A DNA stretch of 7,670 nt from Nautiliaceae bacterium (GTDB lineage Bacteria > Campylobacterota > Campylobacteria > Campylobacterales > Nautiliaceae): NCBI GenBank assembly GCA_027063075.1, contig JAMOSM010000119.1, forward strand, positions 1-7,670, in the 5' to 3' direction. The notes beneath the pieces were generated by a model that ran no database searches, had not been told where the DNA came from, and saw nothing but the letters and a program-made list of their open reading frames with translations. Positions 1 through 6,650 of the stretch are shown here, one piece after another. Every line of letters begins with the position of its first letter. The first letter of the stretch is position 1. The translations under genes were made by a program, and so were the position numbers.

Positions 1-654
1 TTTGTATTTTTCTATTAGATAGTTTAGTTGATTTTCAAAATATAATCTGTTATAGAGTTTTGTTAAAGGGTCTGTAATTGTTGCTTTTTCAAGACCGCTT
101 CTTACTAAATAATAGACGATAATGACTAAAATAAAAACTAAAACTAAAGAAACGAGTGTAAATATTGTCATTAGTTTATTTATAAGGGCTAGTTTTTTTT
201 CTGCTATTTTTTTCATTAAATTTGTTATGGTGTTTGCTATTTTCCAATTTTTTTCTGATTCTTTTATTAAATTTTCTTTTGTATTTATCTTTTTTATTTT
301 TTTCCAACTCTCTTTTAAATTATTTAATTTATCATAAAAAGATATTAAAAATTTCTCCGAAAATATTTCTGGATATTTATCTAAATAATAAGTTATCTCT
401 TTAAAAGTAGAGTCAATTGATTTTTTTATATTTTTTGTTTTGTTAGAGTTTATAAGTTTCAGTTTTGAGTATCTTTGAACGCTTCCTCTTATATATCCGA
501 ATTTATTAATAAGCATAGTATCGTATTTTGTATAATCTTGAAGGGTTGTGTTTATAATTACTTCATTAGCTAAAACTATAAAGAGTATAAGAGATAAAAA
601 AAAGAGTAGAGAAGAAGAGGCGTATGAGCTTAAATTTATTTTGTTTTTAAACAT
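1..654 (-). CDS. Membrane-anchored GGDEF protein (putative diguanylate cyclase), C-terminal part cut off by the window edge
   Basis: The frame is open for 218 codons from an ATG at 654-652 to the window edge. Residues about 14-29 form a first membrane segment, and about 162-183 a second one. Between them lies a mostly helical, lysine-rich periplasmic region of about 130 residues. It contains LINKFGYIRGSVQRYSKL (48-65), which resembles the P-box-like motif of NarX/PilJ-type helical-bundle sensors. After the second membrane segment comes TDPLTKLYNRLYFE (194-207), the standard entry of a GGDEF domain. The GGDEF signature itself lies outside the window, so cyclase activity cannot be judged. The gene overlaps the Dabb gene by 8 bases and has only a weak ribosome site (GTGG), so translation is probably coupled to its neighbour. 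Likely role: inner-membrane sensor changing c-di-GMP levels. The GGDEF start is well supported; the ligand is unknown. Confidence 0.88.
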   Translation of the reverse strand, partial: MFKNKINLSSYASSSLLFFLSLILFIVLANEVIINTTLQDYTKYDTMLINKFGYIRGSVQRYSKLKLINSNKTKNIKKSIDSTFKEITYYLDKYPEIFSEKFLISFYDKLNNLKESWKKIKKINTKENLIKESEKNWKIANTITNLMKKIAEKKLALINKLMTIFTLVSLVLVFILVIIVYYLVRSGLEKATITDPLTKLYNRLYFENQLNYLIEKYK

Positions 655-928
655 AATAATCCACGACTCTTCTTTCTGTTAAAAATTTTTTTAAAAATTC
701 AATTACTTCAAGGTGTTTTTTATGGGTTGCATAAGTTTTTAAATCTTCAATGTTTTCCACTTCCGTAATTATGCAAAAATCACTTGAATTTTTGTCAAAC
801 CTTATGTCAATTCCAACTTCAATATGTTTTATAACCTCAATTTCGTTTTTTAAATTTTCTATTTTTTCTTTTATTTCGTTAAGAGGTGAATTTTCTTTTA
901 CTTTACATAAAACCACGTGTCTTATCAC
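647..928 (-). CDS. Dabb-family (stress-responsive alpha/beta-barrel) protein
   Basis: A 93-residue protein beginning MIRHVVLCKVKE, followed by a helix, then IEVGIDIRF (36-44), a beta-strand region DFCIITEVENIEDL (50-63), YATHKKHLEVIEFLKK (66-81) and a VVDYYV end. This is the full layout of the Dabb domain (dimeric alpha/beta barrel, ferredoxin-like fold), and the length is normal for single-domain members. Cellular function is poorly defined in the family; some relatives are stress-induced and others are enzymes, so no reaction is assigned. The start is GTG at 928-926, supported by AAGGAG five bases upstream; it overlaps the aspC stop as GTGA. Downstream it overlaps the membrane GGDEF gene by 8 bases, so it appears to be the middle gene of a three-gene unit. 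Confidence 0.88.
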   Translation of the reverse strand: MIRHVVLCKVKENSPLNEIKEKIENLKNEIEVIKHIEVGIDIRFDKNSSDFCIITEVENIEDLKTYATHKKHLEVIEFLKKFLTERRVVDYYV

Positions 929-2091
929 TTAAGCTCCTTAATAAACTCCGCAATTCTTTTAATACCTTCTTTTATTGTTTCAAGGTCTGTTGCAAATGAA
1001 AATCTAAAATATCCCTCGCTTCCAAAACCAACTCCAGGGACTACTGCAACTCCTTTTTCTTCAAGAAGTGTTAAAGCAAAATTCATTGACTCTGGCATAA
1101 TTTTTTGGTGATTTACGAAAATATAAAATGCCCCTGCAGGTTTTGCAGCTGAGAGTCCGTCAATTTTATTGAATGCTTCATATACAAAGTCTCTTCTTTT
1201 TTCAAACTCTTTTCTCATTTTCTCAACATCACTGTCAGCTGCTCCAAGAAGTGCCGGAATTGCTGCCTTTTGAGTAATTGAATTTATGTTTGAAGTACTT
1301 TGAGACTGAAGTTTTATCATATTTTTAACAAGTTCTTTGTTTTTGCTTGCTAAGTATCCAAACCTCCATCCTGTCATTGCGTGAGATTTGCTAAGACCAT
1401 TTACAGTAATTGTTCTTTTTAACATATCTTCATTTATGCTTGCAGTAGCCGTAAATTCTCCGTCATAAATTAGTTTTTCATACATTTCATCACTTACAAC
1501 CCAAATATCTGTATTTTTTAAAACGTCTGCTATTGCTTTTAGTTCTTCTTTTGTATATACAGCCCCCGTTGGATTGCTTGGAGTTGTAAGAATTAACATC
1601 TTTGTTTTTGGAGTAATTGCTTTTTTTAGCATTTCAGGAGTAATTTTAAAATTTGTGGTTTCATCTGTTTTAATTGTTACAGGCACTCCGTCGTGGTATT
1701 TTACAAGTTCTGGATATGTAACCCAGTAAGGAGCGGGTATTATTACTTCATCTCCTTCATCTATAAGACAGGCCATAATATTAAAAAGACTCTGTTTTGC
1801 TCCGTTGCTGACAATTATTTCATCAAGGTCATACTCAAGGTTATTGTCTCTTTTTAGTTTGGTCTGAATTGCTTTTAAAAGCTCAGGTATTCCGGCAACG
1901 GCTGTATATTTTGTAAATCCTTCATTTATTGCTTTTATTGCAGCTTCTTTTATAATTAAAGGAGTGTCAAAGTCAGGCTCTCCTGCACTAAATGCCAATA
2001 CATCTTTGCCTTGTGCTTTTAACTCTCTTGCTTTTTGGGAAATCGCAATTGTGAGCGATTCGGAGAGTTTGTTTATTCTTTTACTAAACAT
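925..2091 (-). CDS. aspC: Aspartate aminotransferase, class I, subgroup I-gamma type
   Basis: A complete 388-residue PLP enzyme of normal length for the family. It interconverts aspartate and 2-oxoglutarate with oxaloacetate and glutamate in the cytoplasm. Visible landmarks: AFSAGEPDFDTP (33-44), GAKQSLFN (97-104), PYWVTYPE (121-128) with the ring-stacking Trp123, PSNPTG (171-176) with Asn173, SDEMYEKLIYDG (200-211) with Asp201 facing the PLP nitrogen, SKSHAMTGWRFGY (234-246) with Lys235 as the Schiff-base lysine, and Arg363 in FRFSFA, expected to hold the substrate alpha-carboxylate. The pattern is that of bacterial I-gamma enzymes, some of which also act on prephenate, so aspartate/prephenate aminotransferase is an alternative. 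C. jejuni names the syntenic gene aspB. The ATG has AAAAAGG seven bases upstream. It is the first gene of a unit with Dabb and the membrane GGDEF gene, and its TGA overlaps the next GTG. Confidence 0.93.
   Translation of the reverse strand: MFSKRINKLSESLTIAISQKARELKAQGKDVLAFSAGEPDFDTPLIIKEAAIKAINEGFTKYTAVAGIPELLKAIQTKLKRDNNLEYDLDEIIVSNGAKQSLFNIMACLIDEGDEVIIPAPYWVTYPELVKYHDGVPVTIKTDETTNFKITPEMLKKAITPKTKMLILTTPSNPTGAVYTKEELKAIADVLKNTDIWVVSDEMYEKLIYDGEFTATASINEDMLKRTITVNGLSKSHAMTGWRFGYLASKNKELVKNMIKLQSQSTSNINSITQKAAIPALLGAADSDVEKMRKEFEKRRDFVYEAFNKIDGLSAAKPAGAFYIFVNHQKIMPESMNFALTLLEEKGVAVVPGVGFGSEGYFRFSFATDLETIKEGIKRIAEFIKELK
934..939 (-). promoter_or_regulatory. Ribosome binding site deciding the GTG start of the Dabb gene
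   Basis: The minus strand reads AAGGAG here, five bases before the GTG at 928-926. It lies inside the last codons of aspC. The strong Shine-Dalgarno match and the GTGA overlap make GTG the convincing start. Confidence 0.75.
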
Positions 2092-2218
2092 TTTAAAGCC
2101 TTTTTATTTTGAATTATATATTATTTTTAATTCTAAAAGAAGATATAAAATAAAAAAGTTTCTTAATCGGTAAAAAATTAATGTTTTTGTTTTTAATGTC
2201 GATTTAAAGGTAACAACT
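2092..2218. promoter_or_regulatory. Divergent intergenic promoter region between aspC and the GGDEF-EAL gene
   Basis: This is the only true gene-free stretch. Towards aspC, the minus strand holds TATAAT at 2118-2113, a good -10 box that would give a very short leader containing the ribosome site. Towards the GGDEF-EAL gene, the plus strand holds TATAAA at 2144-2149, a weaker -10 candidate with a leader of about 65 bases. Neither has a clear -35, as is usual in Campylobacterota, where T-rich tracts often replace it. A GAATTA/TAATTC inverted pair (2111-2116, 2128-2133) brackets the minus-strand -10, and TTAATGT occurs twice 15 bases apart (2178-2184, 2193-2199). In DNA this AT-rich these may be chance. 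Promoter positions are inference. Confidence 0.5.
2206..2210 (+). promoter_or_regulatory. Ribosome binding site of the GGDEF-EAL gene
   Basis: AAAGG stands eight bases before the ATG at 2219. It supports this start over the second in-frame ATG at 2240 (Met8). Confidence 0.6.
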
Positions 2219-4414
2219 ATGATAAATAAAAGGTTTTCAATGACAAATGAAATAATAGAGAGTTTTAAGAAGGAATTTAAAAGTTTTTTAGATAAAACTT
2301 ATAAAAAAGATGAAATTTATTCTAAATTTTTAGAAATTTTTAACGAGTTTTTTTTTAATTTTAAAAGTCTTTTAAATTCAATTGACGAAGCTGTTATTAT
2401 AGTTGATGAAGACGGATTTATAAAAGAAGTGAATAACTCCTTTTTAAACTGGCTAAAATTAAGAAAAGAAGATGTTTTAAATAAGCCGATTGATTTTTTC
2501 TTATCAAAAGAAAAAGGAATTTCCTTTTTAAAAAACTCCACTTTTATTCCAATAGAAATAAAAATGGAGGAATTTGAAATAAAAGGAAAGAAATATAAGA
2601 AAATAATTGCTATTAACATCAAACAAAGGGTTGAAATTGAGGTTAAACTTAAAAATATTTTAAGACTTTATAAGGTTTTAACTCAAATTAATGAGCTTAT
2701 TATAAGAGCTGTCAGTAAAGAGGATGTTTATAAGGAAAGTTGCGAGATTTTAGTAAAAGAGGGGCATTTTGATTTTGCCTGGATTGGAGAAGTGAGAGAT
2801 GGAAAAATTATTCCTGTTAGTTGGTATGGGGAGAATGAAGCTTTTAAACGTTTTTTAAGTAAAAACTTTTTTAAGTTAAAAAAAGTAGATGAGTTGATAA
2901 AAACGGGTTTTTTAAAAGAGAGTAACTTAAAAAATGAGGAAAAGGCTTTTTGCAATAAAATTACAATTCCTATTTTTAAGGATGAAAATGCCATATCTGC
3001 AGTTGTTTCTAACCCTTTTTTAAATGCTGTTTTAGTTGTTTATTACAAAGGAAAAGAGTTTGAAAATGAAGAGATTTCCTTGCTTAAGCAAATTGCTCAT
3101 GATATAGGTTTTGGAATTGTTACTTTGTCAAGAAAAGAGAATATAGATTATTTGGCATATTATGATGTTTTAACTTCTCTTCCTAATAGAAGATATTTTT
3201 TTGATGAACTTGAGTCTTTGCTTGAGATTTTAAAACAAAAGGACCAAAAAGGAGTTTTAACAATTATTGATATAAATAATTTTAAGACTATTAATTCTAC
3301 AATAGGCTTTTGGGCAGGGGATATTGTTTTATATCAGATTGCAAAAAGATTAAAAAAAGCTTTAAAACATAAAGACCTTTTAGCTAGGGTTGGAGGGGAT
3401 AAGTTTGGGATTTTTTTATACAATGTCAGAAACAAAGAGGAAGTCATTTACAGGCTCTCAAAAGTTTTGGAAAATTTTGAATTTATTTTTGAAATTGAAA
3501 ATAAAAAATTTTTAGTAACTATAAGTGCCGGGGCGGCTGTTTTTCCAGATGATGGTTTTAGCAAAGAAGCTCTTTTTGCTTCAGCCGAAGCTGCTTTAAA
3601 AGAAGCTAAAAAAAGAGGAAAAGGTATTGAGTTTTATTTAAAATCTATGAAAAAAACAACACTTGAGAGCCTAAATTTAGAAAGTGAATTGGTTGAAGGA
3701 ATAAAAAAGGATGAATTTGTTGTTTATTATCAGCCAATTATTGATATTCAAAAACGCCGTATTGCTATGGCGGAGGCTCTTTTGAGATGGAAAAAAGGAG
3801 ATACATTAATTGCACCTTATAAATTTATTCCTATTTTAGAAGAGAGAGGACTTATTAAAGAAGTAGGGCTTATTGTAATAGATAAAGTCTTTAAAATGAT
3901 AAAAGAAGAAAAAATTAATATTCCTATTTCTATAAATGTATCTGCTAAGCAGATTCATATAGGTTTTTATTATGAGGTTATTTCAATTTTAAAAAAATAT
4001 AATATCTCCCCAAAACTTGTGATTTTGGAAATTACGGAGAGTGTTTTGATGGAAAATTTAGAAGTTCTTCTTAAGAATATAAATGAGCTTACAAAAATAG
4101 GAATACGTTTTGAAATAGACGATTTTGGCACAGGTTATTCATCTTTAGCTTATCTTAAAAAACTTTCTATATATGCTTTAAAAATAGATAGAAGTTTTAT
4201 AAAAGACTTGCCGGAAAATGAAGAAGATGTTTCAATTTCAAAGGCAATTATTTCTATGGGGCATTCCCTTGGTAAGAAAATTATCGCAGAAGGGGTTGAA
4301 ACAAAAGAGCAGGTTGAGTTTTTAAAAGCTAATGGATGTGATTATATTCAAGGTTTTTATTTCTCAAAACCGTTAGCTCAAAAAAAGTTTATTGAATATT
4401 TAAAGAAATTTTAA
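2219..4414 (+). CDS. PAS-GAF-GGDEF-EAL protein; probable c-di-GMP phosphodiesterase with a degenerate GGDEF domain
   Basis: A 731-residue protein with no membrane segment, so probably cytoplasmic. Order: charged helical start (1-45), PAS-like domain (about 48-138, with DEAVIIVDEDGFIKEVN), GAF-like domain (about 150-305), GGDEF (about 312-475) and EAL (about 488-731). GGDEF begins DVLTSLPNRRYFF and keeps Asp351, Asn359 and Asp368 (metal and nucleotide site), but its signature is GGDKF (392-396): Lys395 replaces the usual Glu, and the RxxD inhibitory site is KHKD (383-386). Cyclase activity is therefore unlikely. The EAL domain looks intact: EAL (519-521), Asn573, Glu604, Glu607, DDFGTGYSS (634-642), Lys655, EGVE (691-694) and Gln711. 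Known family behaviour suggests it degrades c-di-GMP, perhaps with GTP bound at the GGDEF site as a regulator; that last point is inference. It is the only plus-strand gene and interrupts an otherwise minus-strand cluster; its stop abuts that of cysE. Confidence 0.95.
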   Translation: MINKRFSMTNEIIESFKKEFKSFLDKTYKKDEIYSKFLEIFNEFFFNFKSLLNSIDEAVIIVDEDGFIKEVNNSFLNWLKLRKEDVLNKPIDFFLSKEKGISFLKNSTFIPIEIKMEEFEIKGKKYKKIIAINIKQRVEIEVKLKNILRLYKVLTQINELIIRAVSKEDVYKESCEILVKEGHFDFAWIGEVRDGKIIPVSWYGENEAFKRFLSKNFFKLKKVDELIKTGFLKESNLKNEEKAFCNKITIPIFKDENAISAVVSNPFLNAVLVVYYKGKEFENEEISLLKQIAHDIGFGIVTLSRKENIDYLAYYDVLTSLPNRRYFFDELESLLEILKQKDQKGVLTIIDINNFKTINSTIGFWAGDIVLYQIAKRLKKALKHKDLLARVGGDKFGIFLYNVRNKEEVIYRLSKVLENFEFIFEIENKKFLVTISAGAAVFPDDGFSKEALFASAEAALKEAKKRGKGIEFYLKSMKKTTLESLNLESELVEGIKKDEFVVYYQPIIDIQKRRIAMAEALLRWKKGDTLIAPYKFIPILEERGLIKEVGLIVIDKVFKMIKEEKINIPISINVSAKQIHIGFYYEVISILKKYNISPKLVILEITESVLMENLEVLLKNINELTKIGIRFEIDDFGTGYSSLAYLKKLSIYALKIDRSFIKDLPENEEDVSISKAIISMGHSLGKKIIAEGVETKEQVEFLKANGCDYIQGFYFSKPLAQKKFIEYLKKF

Positions 4415-4430
4415 TTATTTTTTCTTTAAA
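4399..4430. repeat. Perfect 10-base inverted repeat centred on the convergent gene junction
   Basis: TTTAAAGAAA (4399-4408) and TTTCTTTAAA (4421-4430) are exact reverse complements separated by 12 bases. The dyad centre falls between 4414 and 4415, exactly where the stops of the GGDEF-EAL gene and cysE meet. It could fold in transcripts of either strand and might act as a weak shared terminator, but the stem has a single G-C pair and no clear T-run follows it, so that role is uncertain. The arms encode the C-terminal residues of both proteins. Confidence 0.5.
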
Positions 4431-5116
4431 GCTTCTATATAATCTCTATATTTTTTTTCTATTTCCTCATCTTTTTCTATGATGTGTTTATCATTGTTTA
4501 TAATTGCCTCTTCTAAAACTTTTATTCTATCCATTAAATATTCAAACAGCTCTTTTTCAATATCAGGGAGTTTATTGTGAGCTAATGGAGAGTAATCTTT
4601 TCTTTTTATAACTTTTCCTGGAATTCCGACAACTGTAGAAAATGGAGGTACATCTTTTACAACTACTGAGTTTGCACCTATTTTGCTTCCTTTTCCTATA
4701 GTGATGTTTCCTAAAATTTTAGCTCCTGCCCCTATTATTACATCATCTTCTATAGTTGGATGTCTTTTCCCTGGATTTAGGCTAACTCCCCCAAGTGTTA
4801 CCCCTTGATAAATAGTTACATTATTTCCAACAATTGCCGTCTCTCCTATAACAACTCCAATACCGTGGTCTATAAAAACATTCTCTCCTATTGTGGCACC
4901 TGGGTGAATGTCTATATTGGTAATAAACTGGTTTATTGCCATAATAAACCTTGCAAGTTTTTTAAACCCTTTTTTGTAAATAGCATTTGAAATTCTGTAA
5001 AACACAAGTGCCCATATTCCAGGGTATGCATAAAAAAGTTCAATTCCTCCCTTAAAAGCCGGGTCTTTTGCTTTTATTGCCTGAAAGTCTTTTTTTATTT
5101 TATTTAACAAACCCAC
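4415..5116 (-). CDS. cysE: Serine O-acetyltransferase
   Basis: A 233-residue enzyme making O-acetyl-L-serine from serine and acetyl-CoA, the first step of cysteine synthesis in the cytoplasm. A short helical N-terminus (1-65) precedes left-handed beta-helix hexapeptide repeats (about 70-170). The catalytic pair Asp69 (in DIHPG) and His84 (in IDHGIG) are 15 residues apart, as in E. coli CysE; KRHPTI carries the substrate-site His119, and IGAGAKILGNI (128-138) is the family core. The N-terminus is short, as in EpsC-like forms. The C-terminus is a charged helix (about 184-233) ending EALKKK, without the terminal Ile tail that docks into cysteine synthase in classical enzymes. The start is GTG, supported by AAAAGG six bases upstream, inside tmk; the two genes overlap by 17 bases. 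It is the last gene of its operon. Confidence 0.94.
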   Translation of the reverse strand: MGLLNKIKKDFQAIKAKDPAFKGGIELFYAYPGIWALVFYRISNAIYKKGFKKLARFIMAINQFITNIDIHPGATIGENVFIDHGIGVVIGETAIVGNNVTIYQGVTLGGVSLNPGKRHPTIEDDVIIGAGAKILGNITIGKGSKIGANSVVVKDVPPFSTVVGIPGKVIKRKDYSPLAHNKLPDIEKELFEYLMDRIKVLEEAIINNDKHIIEKDEEIEKKYRDYIEALKKK

Positions 5117-5672
5117 TTAATGCCTTTTTTATTCTAAAATATATTTCATCAACAGGTTTTGAAGCATCAAGAAGAATATAGGGAATTTCTAGTCTGTTGC
5201 AAGTATCTATTATGTTTTGCTGAATTCTTAAGAGATATTCAATTCCTCTTTTTTCTATATTGTCGTGTTTTTTTAGAGAAAGTCTTTTTTTAAGTTCTTC
5301 TTTTTGAAGTTTTAAGATAATTACAAACTGAGGAAAAATAGAATCTGTTGCAAAGCGGTTTAAATTTACAAGTAAATCAAAATCAAACCACTCCATTGCA
5401 TAAGCAATTCCGCTTATTACGCTTCTGTCGCTTATTATGAGTCTATTTATATTTGGCTTGATTACTTTTTCAACCGTCTCAGCTCTGTCTGCTAAAAATA
5501 AAAAAAGTTCCGTTTTTTTTGAAATTTTGTCATTAAAAATAATTTCTCTTAATTTTTTTCCAACTTCGCTAAATCCGGGTTCTTTTATAAAAATTGCGTC
5601 AATTTCTTTTTTTAAAAGTTCAATTTGGGTTGATTTTCCCGCAGTATCTATTCCTTCTATTGCTATATACAT
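5100..5672 (-). CDS. tmk: Thymidylate kinase (dTMP kinase)
   Basis: A 190-residue P-loop kinase that phosphorylates dTMP to dTDP with ATP, an essential step to d[13 protein letters not shown] (6-15) is the Walker A loop; KEPGFSEVG (30-38) matches the usual REPGGT segment but with Lys for Arg and FS for GT; SDRSV (81-85) is the DR motif; and a basic, LID-like stretch covers about 129-150 ([10 protein letters not shown]...KRGIEYLLR). The length is slightly below the usual 200-215, mainly from a compact C-terminal half. The ATG at 5672 has AGAGGA six bases upstream. It overlaps coaD by 10 bases and cysE by 17, so it is probably translated in a coupled manner. C. jejuni, as I recall, has hisS and speA between tmk and cysE; both are absent here. 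Confidence 0.93.
   Translation of the reverse strand: MYIAIEGIDTAGKSTQIELLKKEIDAIFIKEPGFSEVGKKLREIIFNDKISKKTELFLFLADRAETVEKVIKPNINRLIISDRSVISGIAYAMEWFDFDLLVNLNRFATDSIFPQFVIILKLQKEELKKRLSLKKHDNIEKRGIEYLLRIQQNIIDTCNRLEIPYILLDASKPVDEIYFRIKKALSGFVK
5123..5128 (-). promoter_or_regulatory. Ribosome binding site deciding the GTG start of cysE
   Basis: The minus strand reads AAAAGG six bases before the GTG at 5116-5114. It lies within the 3' end of tmk and explains why the GTG, rather than the TTG two codons later, is the start. Confidence 0.65.
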
Positions 5673-6136
5673 TTTAAATCCTCTAAAATTTCTTTTGGTA
5701 CAAGATGGCTTACATCACCTTTGTATTTTAAAATACTTCTAACTACACTTGAAGATACAAAAGCATTATCAAGATTTGGCATTAAATAAATAGTGTCTAT
5801 TTCATTGTCAAGCGATTTGTTTGCGTATCCCATCTGAAGTTCATATTCAAAGTCGCTAACAGCTCTAAGACCCCTTATAATAATCTTTGAATTTTCTTTT
5901 TTTACAAATTCAACTAAAAGGGTGTTAAAACTTTTTACTTCAACTTTAGGAAAATTTTTTGTAGCCTTTTTCATCATCTCAACTCTTTTTTCTAAATCAA
6001 ACATTGTTTTTTTGTCTTTATTATCAGCAACTCCCACTATTATTTTATCAAAAATTTTACAGGCTCTTTTTATAATATCTATGTGTCCGTTTGTAACAGG
6101 GTCAAAAGTTCCAGGGTATATTGCTTTTTTATACAT
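5663..6136 (-). CDS. coaD: Phosphopantetheine adenylyltransferase
   Basis: A 157-residue nucleotidyltransferase that joins ATP and 4'-phosphopantetheine to dephospho-CoA, the penultimate step of coenzyme A synthesis in the cytoplasm. [18 protein letters not shown] (5-22) includes the TxGH-type motif (T15, G17, H18) that binds ATP phosphates. [13 protein letters not shown] (88-100) is the conserved substrate segment, and FVSSSVVRS (126-134) corresponds to the ISSTxVR signature. Length is normal for bacterial CoaD. The ATG at 6136-6134 has AAAGG seven bases before it. It overlaps ubiX by 8 bases and tmk by 10. Confidence 0.96.
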   Translation of the reverse strand: MYKKAIYPGTFDPVTNGHIDIIKRACKIFDKIIVGVADNKDKKTMFDLEKRVEMMKKATKNFPKVEVKSFNTLLVEFVKKENSKIIIRGLRAVSDFEYELQMGYANKSLDNEIDTIYLMPNLDNAFVSSSVVRSILKYKGDVSHLVPKEILEDLKCI

Positions 6137-6650
6137 TTTTCCACCTTTTAAACAGATTGTTTTTAATCCCTGCTAAATCAAACCATTTGCCTATTAAAAA
6201 CATTTCAATATCGTTTATGTTTTTAGGTTCGTTATAATATGCTAAAACAGGAGGTGCAATTATAACATTTTGAAGTTTAGCTAGCCTTAACATATGTTCA
6301 AGGTGAATTTCGCTAAAAGGCATTTCCCTTGGAGCAAGAATTAACTTTTTTTTCTCTTTTATTGCGACTGTAGCAGCGCGGGTTATAAGGTTATCGGCAA
6401 TTCCAAGGGCTATTTTTGCTAAGGTGTTCATACTGCAAGGCACTACAAATGTAATATCAACTCCAAAGCTTCCGCTTGCAACGGGAGCTGCTATGTCATC
6501 GTTTAAAAAAATGTTTTCTTCTTTTTCAAGTACTACTTTTGCACTATTACTTATTACCAAGTATCTTTCAAATTCTGGCGGTATTAAACTGTATAGTTTA
6601 AGTCCAAGGCTTGCCCCGCTTGCTCCGCTTATACATACTAAAACTTTCAT
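6129..6650 (-). CDS. ubiX: Flavin prenyltransferase UbiX
   Basis: A 173-residue flavoprotein that transfers a dimethylallyl group to FMN, making prenylated FMN for UbiD-type decarboxylases. [15 protein letters not shown] (6-20) is the FMN-binding start; [20 protein letters not shown] (69-88) follows, then [10 protein letters not shown] (91-100), [15 protein letters not shown] (107-121) and [11 protein letters not shown] (132-142). Compared with the Pseudomonas and E. coli proteins (from memory), Arg91, Lys98, Arg108, Glu109 and Tyr139 match pocket residues, while Lys155 stands where an Arg is usual in the C-terminal helix. It is shorter than many homologues. It starts at an ATG overlapping the flgA stop as ATGA, with AAAGGAG unusually far upstream (13 bases). 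No UbiD is in the window. Confidence 0.93.
   Translation of the reverse strand: MKVLVCISGASGASLGLKLYSLIPPEFERYLVISNSAKVVLEKEENIFLNDDIAAPVASGSFGVDITFVVPCSMNTLAKIALGIADNLITRAATVAIKEKKKLILAPREMPFSEIHLEHMLRLAKLQNVIIAPPVLAYYNEPKNINDIEMFLIGKWFDLAGIKNNLFKRWKNV

Noticed and set aside
122..404. Hydrophobic plus-strand open frames opposite the membrane GGDEF gene
   Set aside because: They are Phe/Leu-rich mirrors of the lysine-rich minus-strand gene, which shows real membrane segments and a GGDEF start.
1..654. Methyl-accepting chemotaxis receptor or histidine kinase for the left-edge membrane protein
   Set aside because: No HAMP or signalling domain follows the second membrane segment; the next residues are the GGDEF entry motif TDPLTKLYNR.
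2317..2994. Minus-strand open frames within the GGDEF-EAL gene
   Set aside because: They oppose a well-supported multidomain gene and show no recognisable motif; low-GC DNA yields such frames easily.
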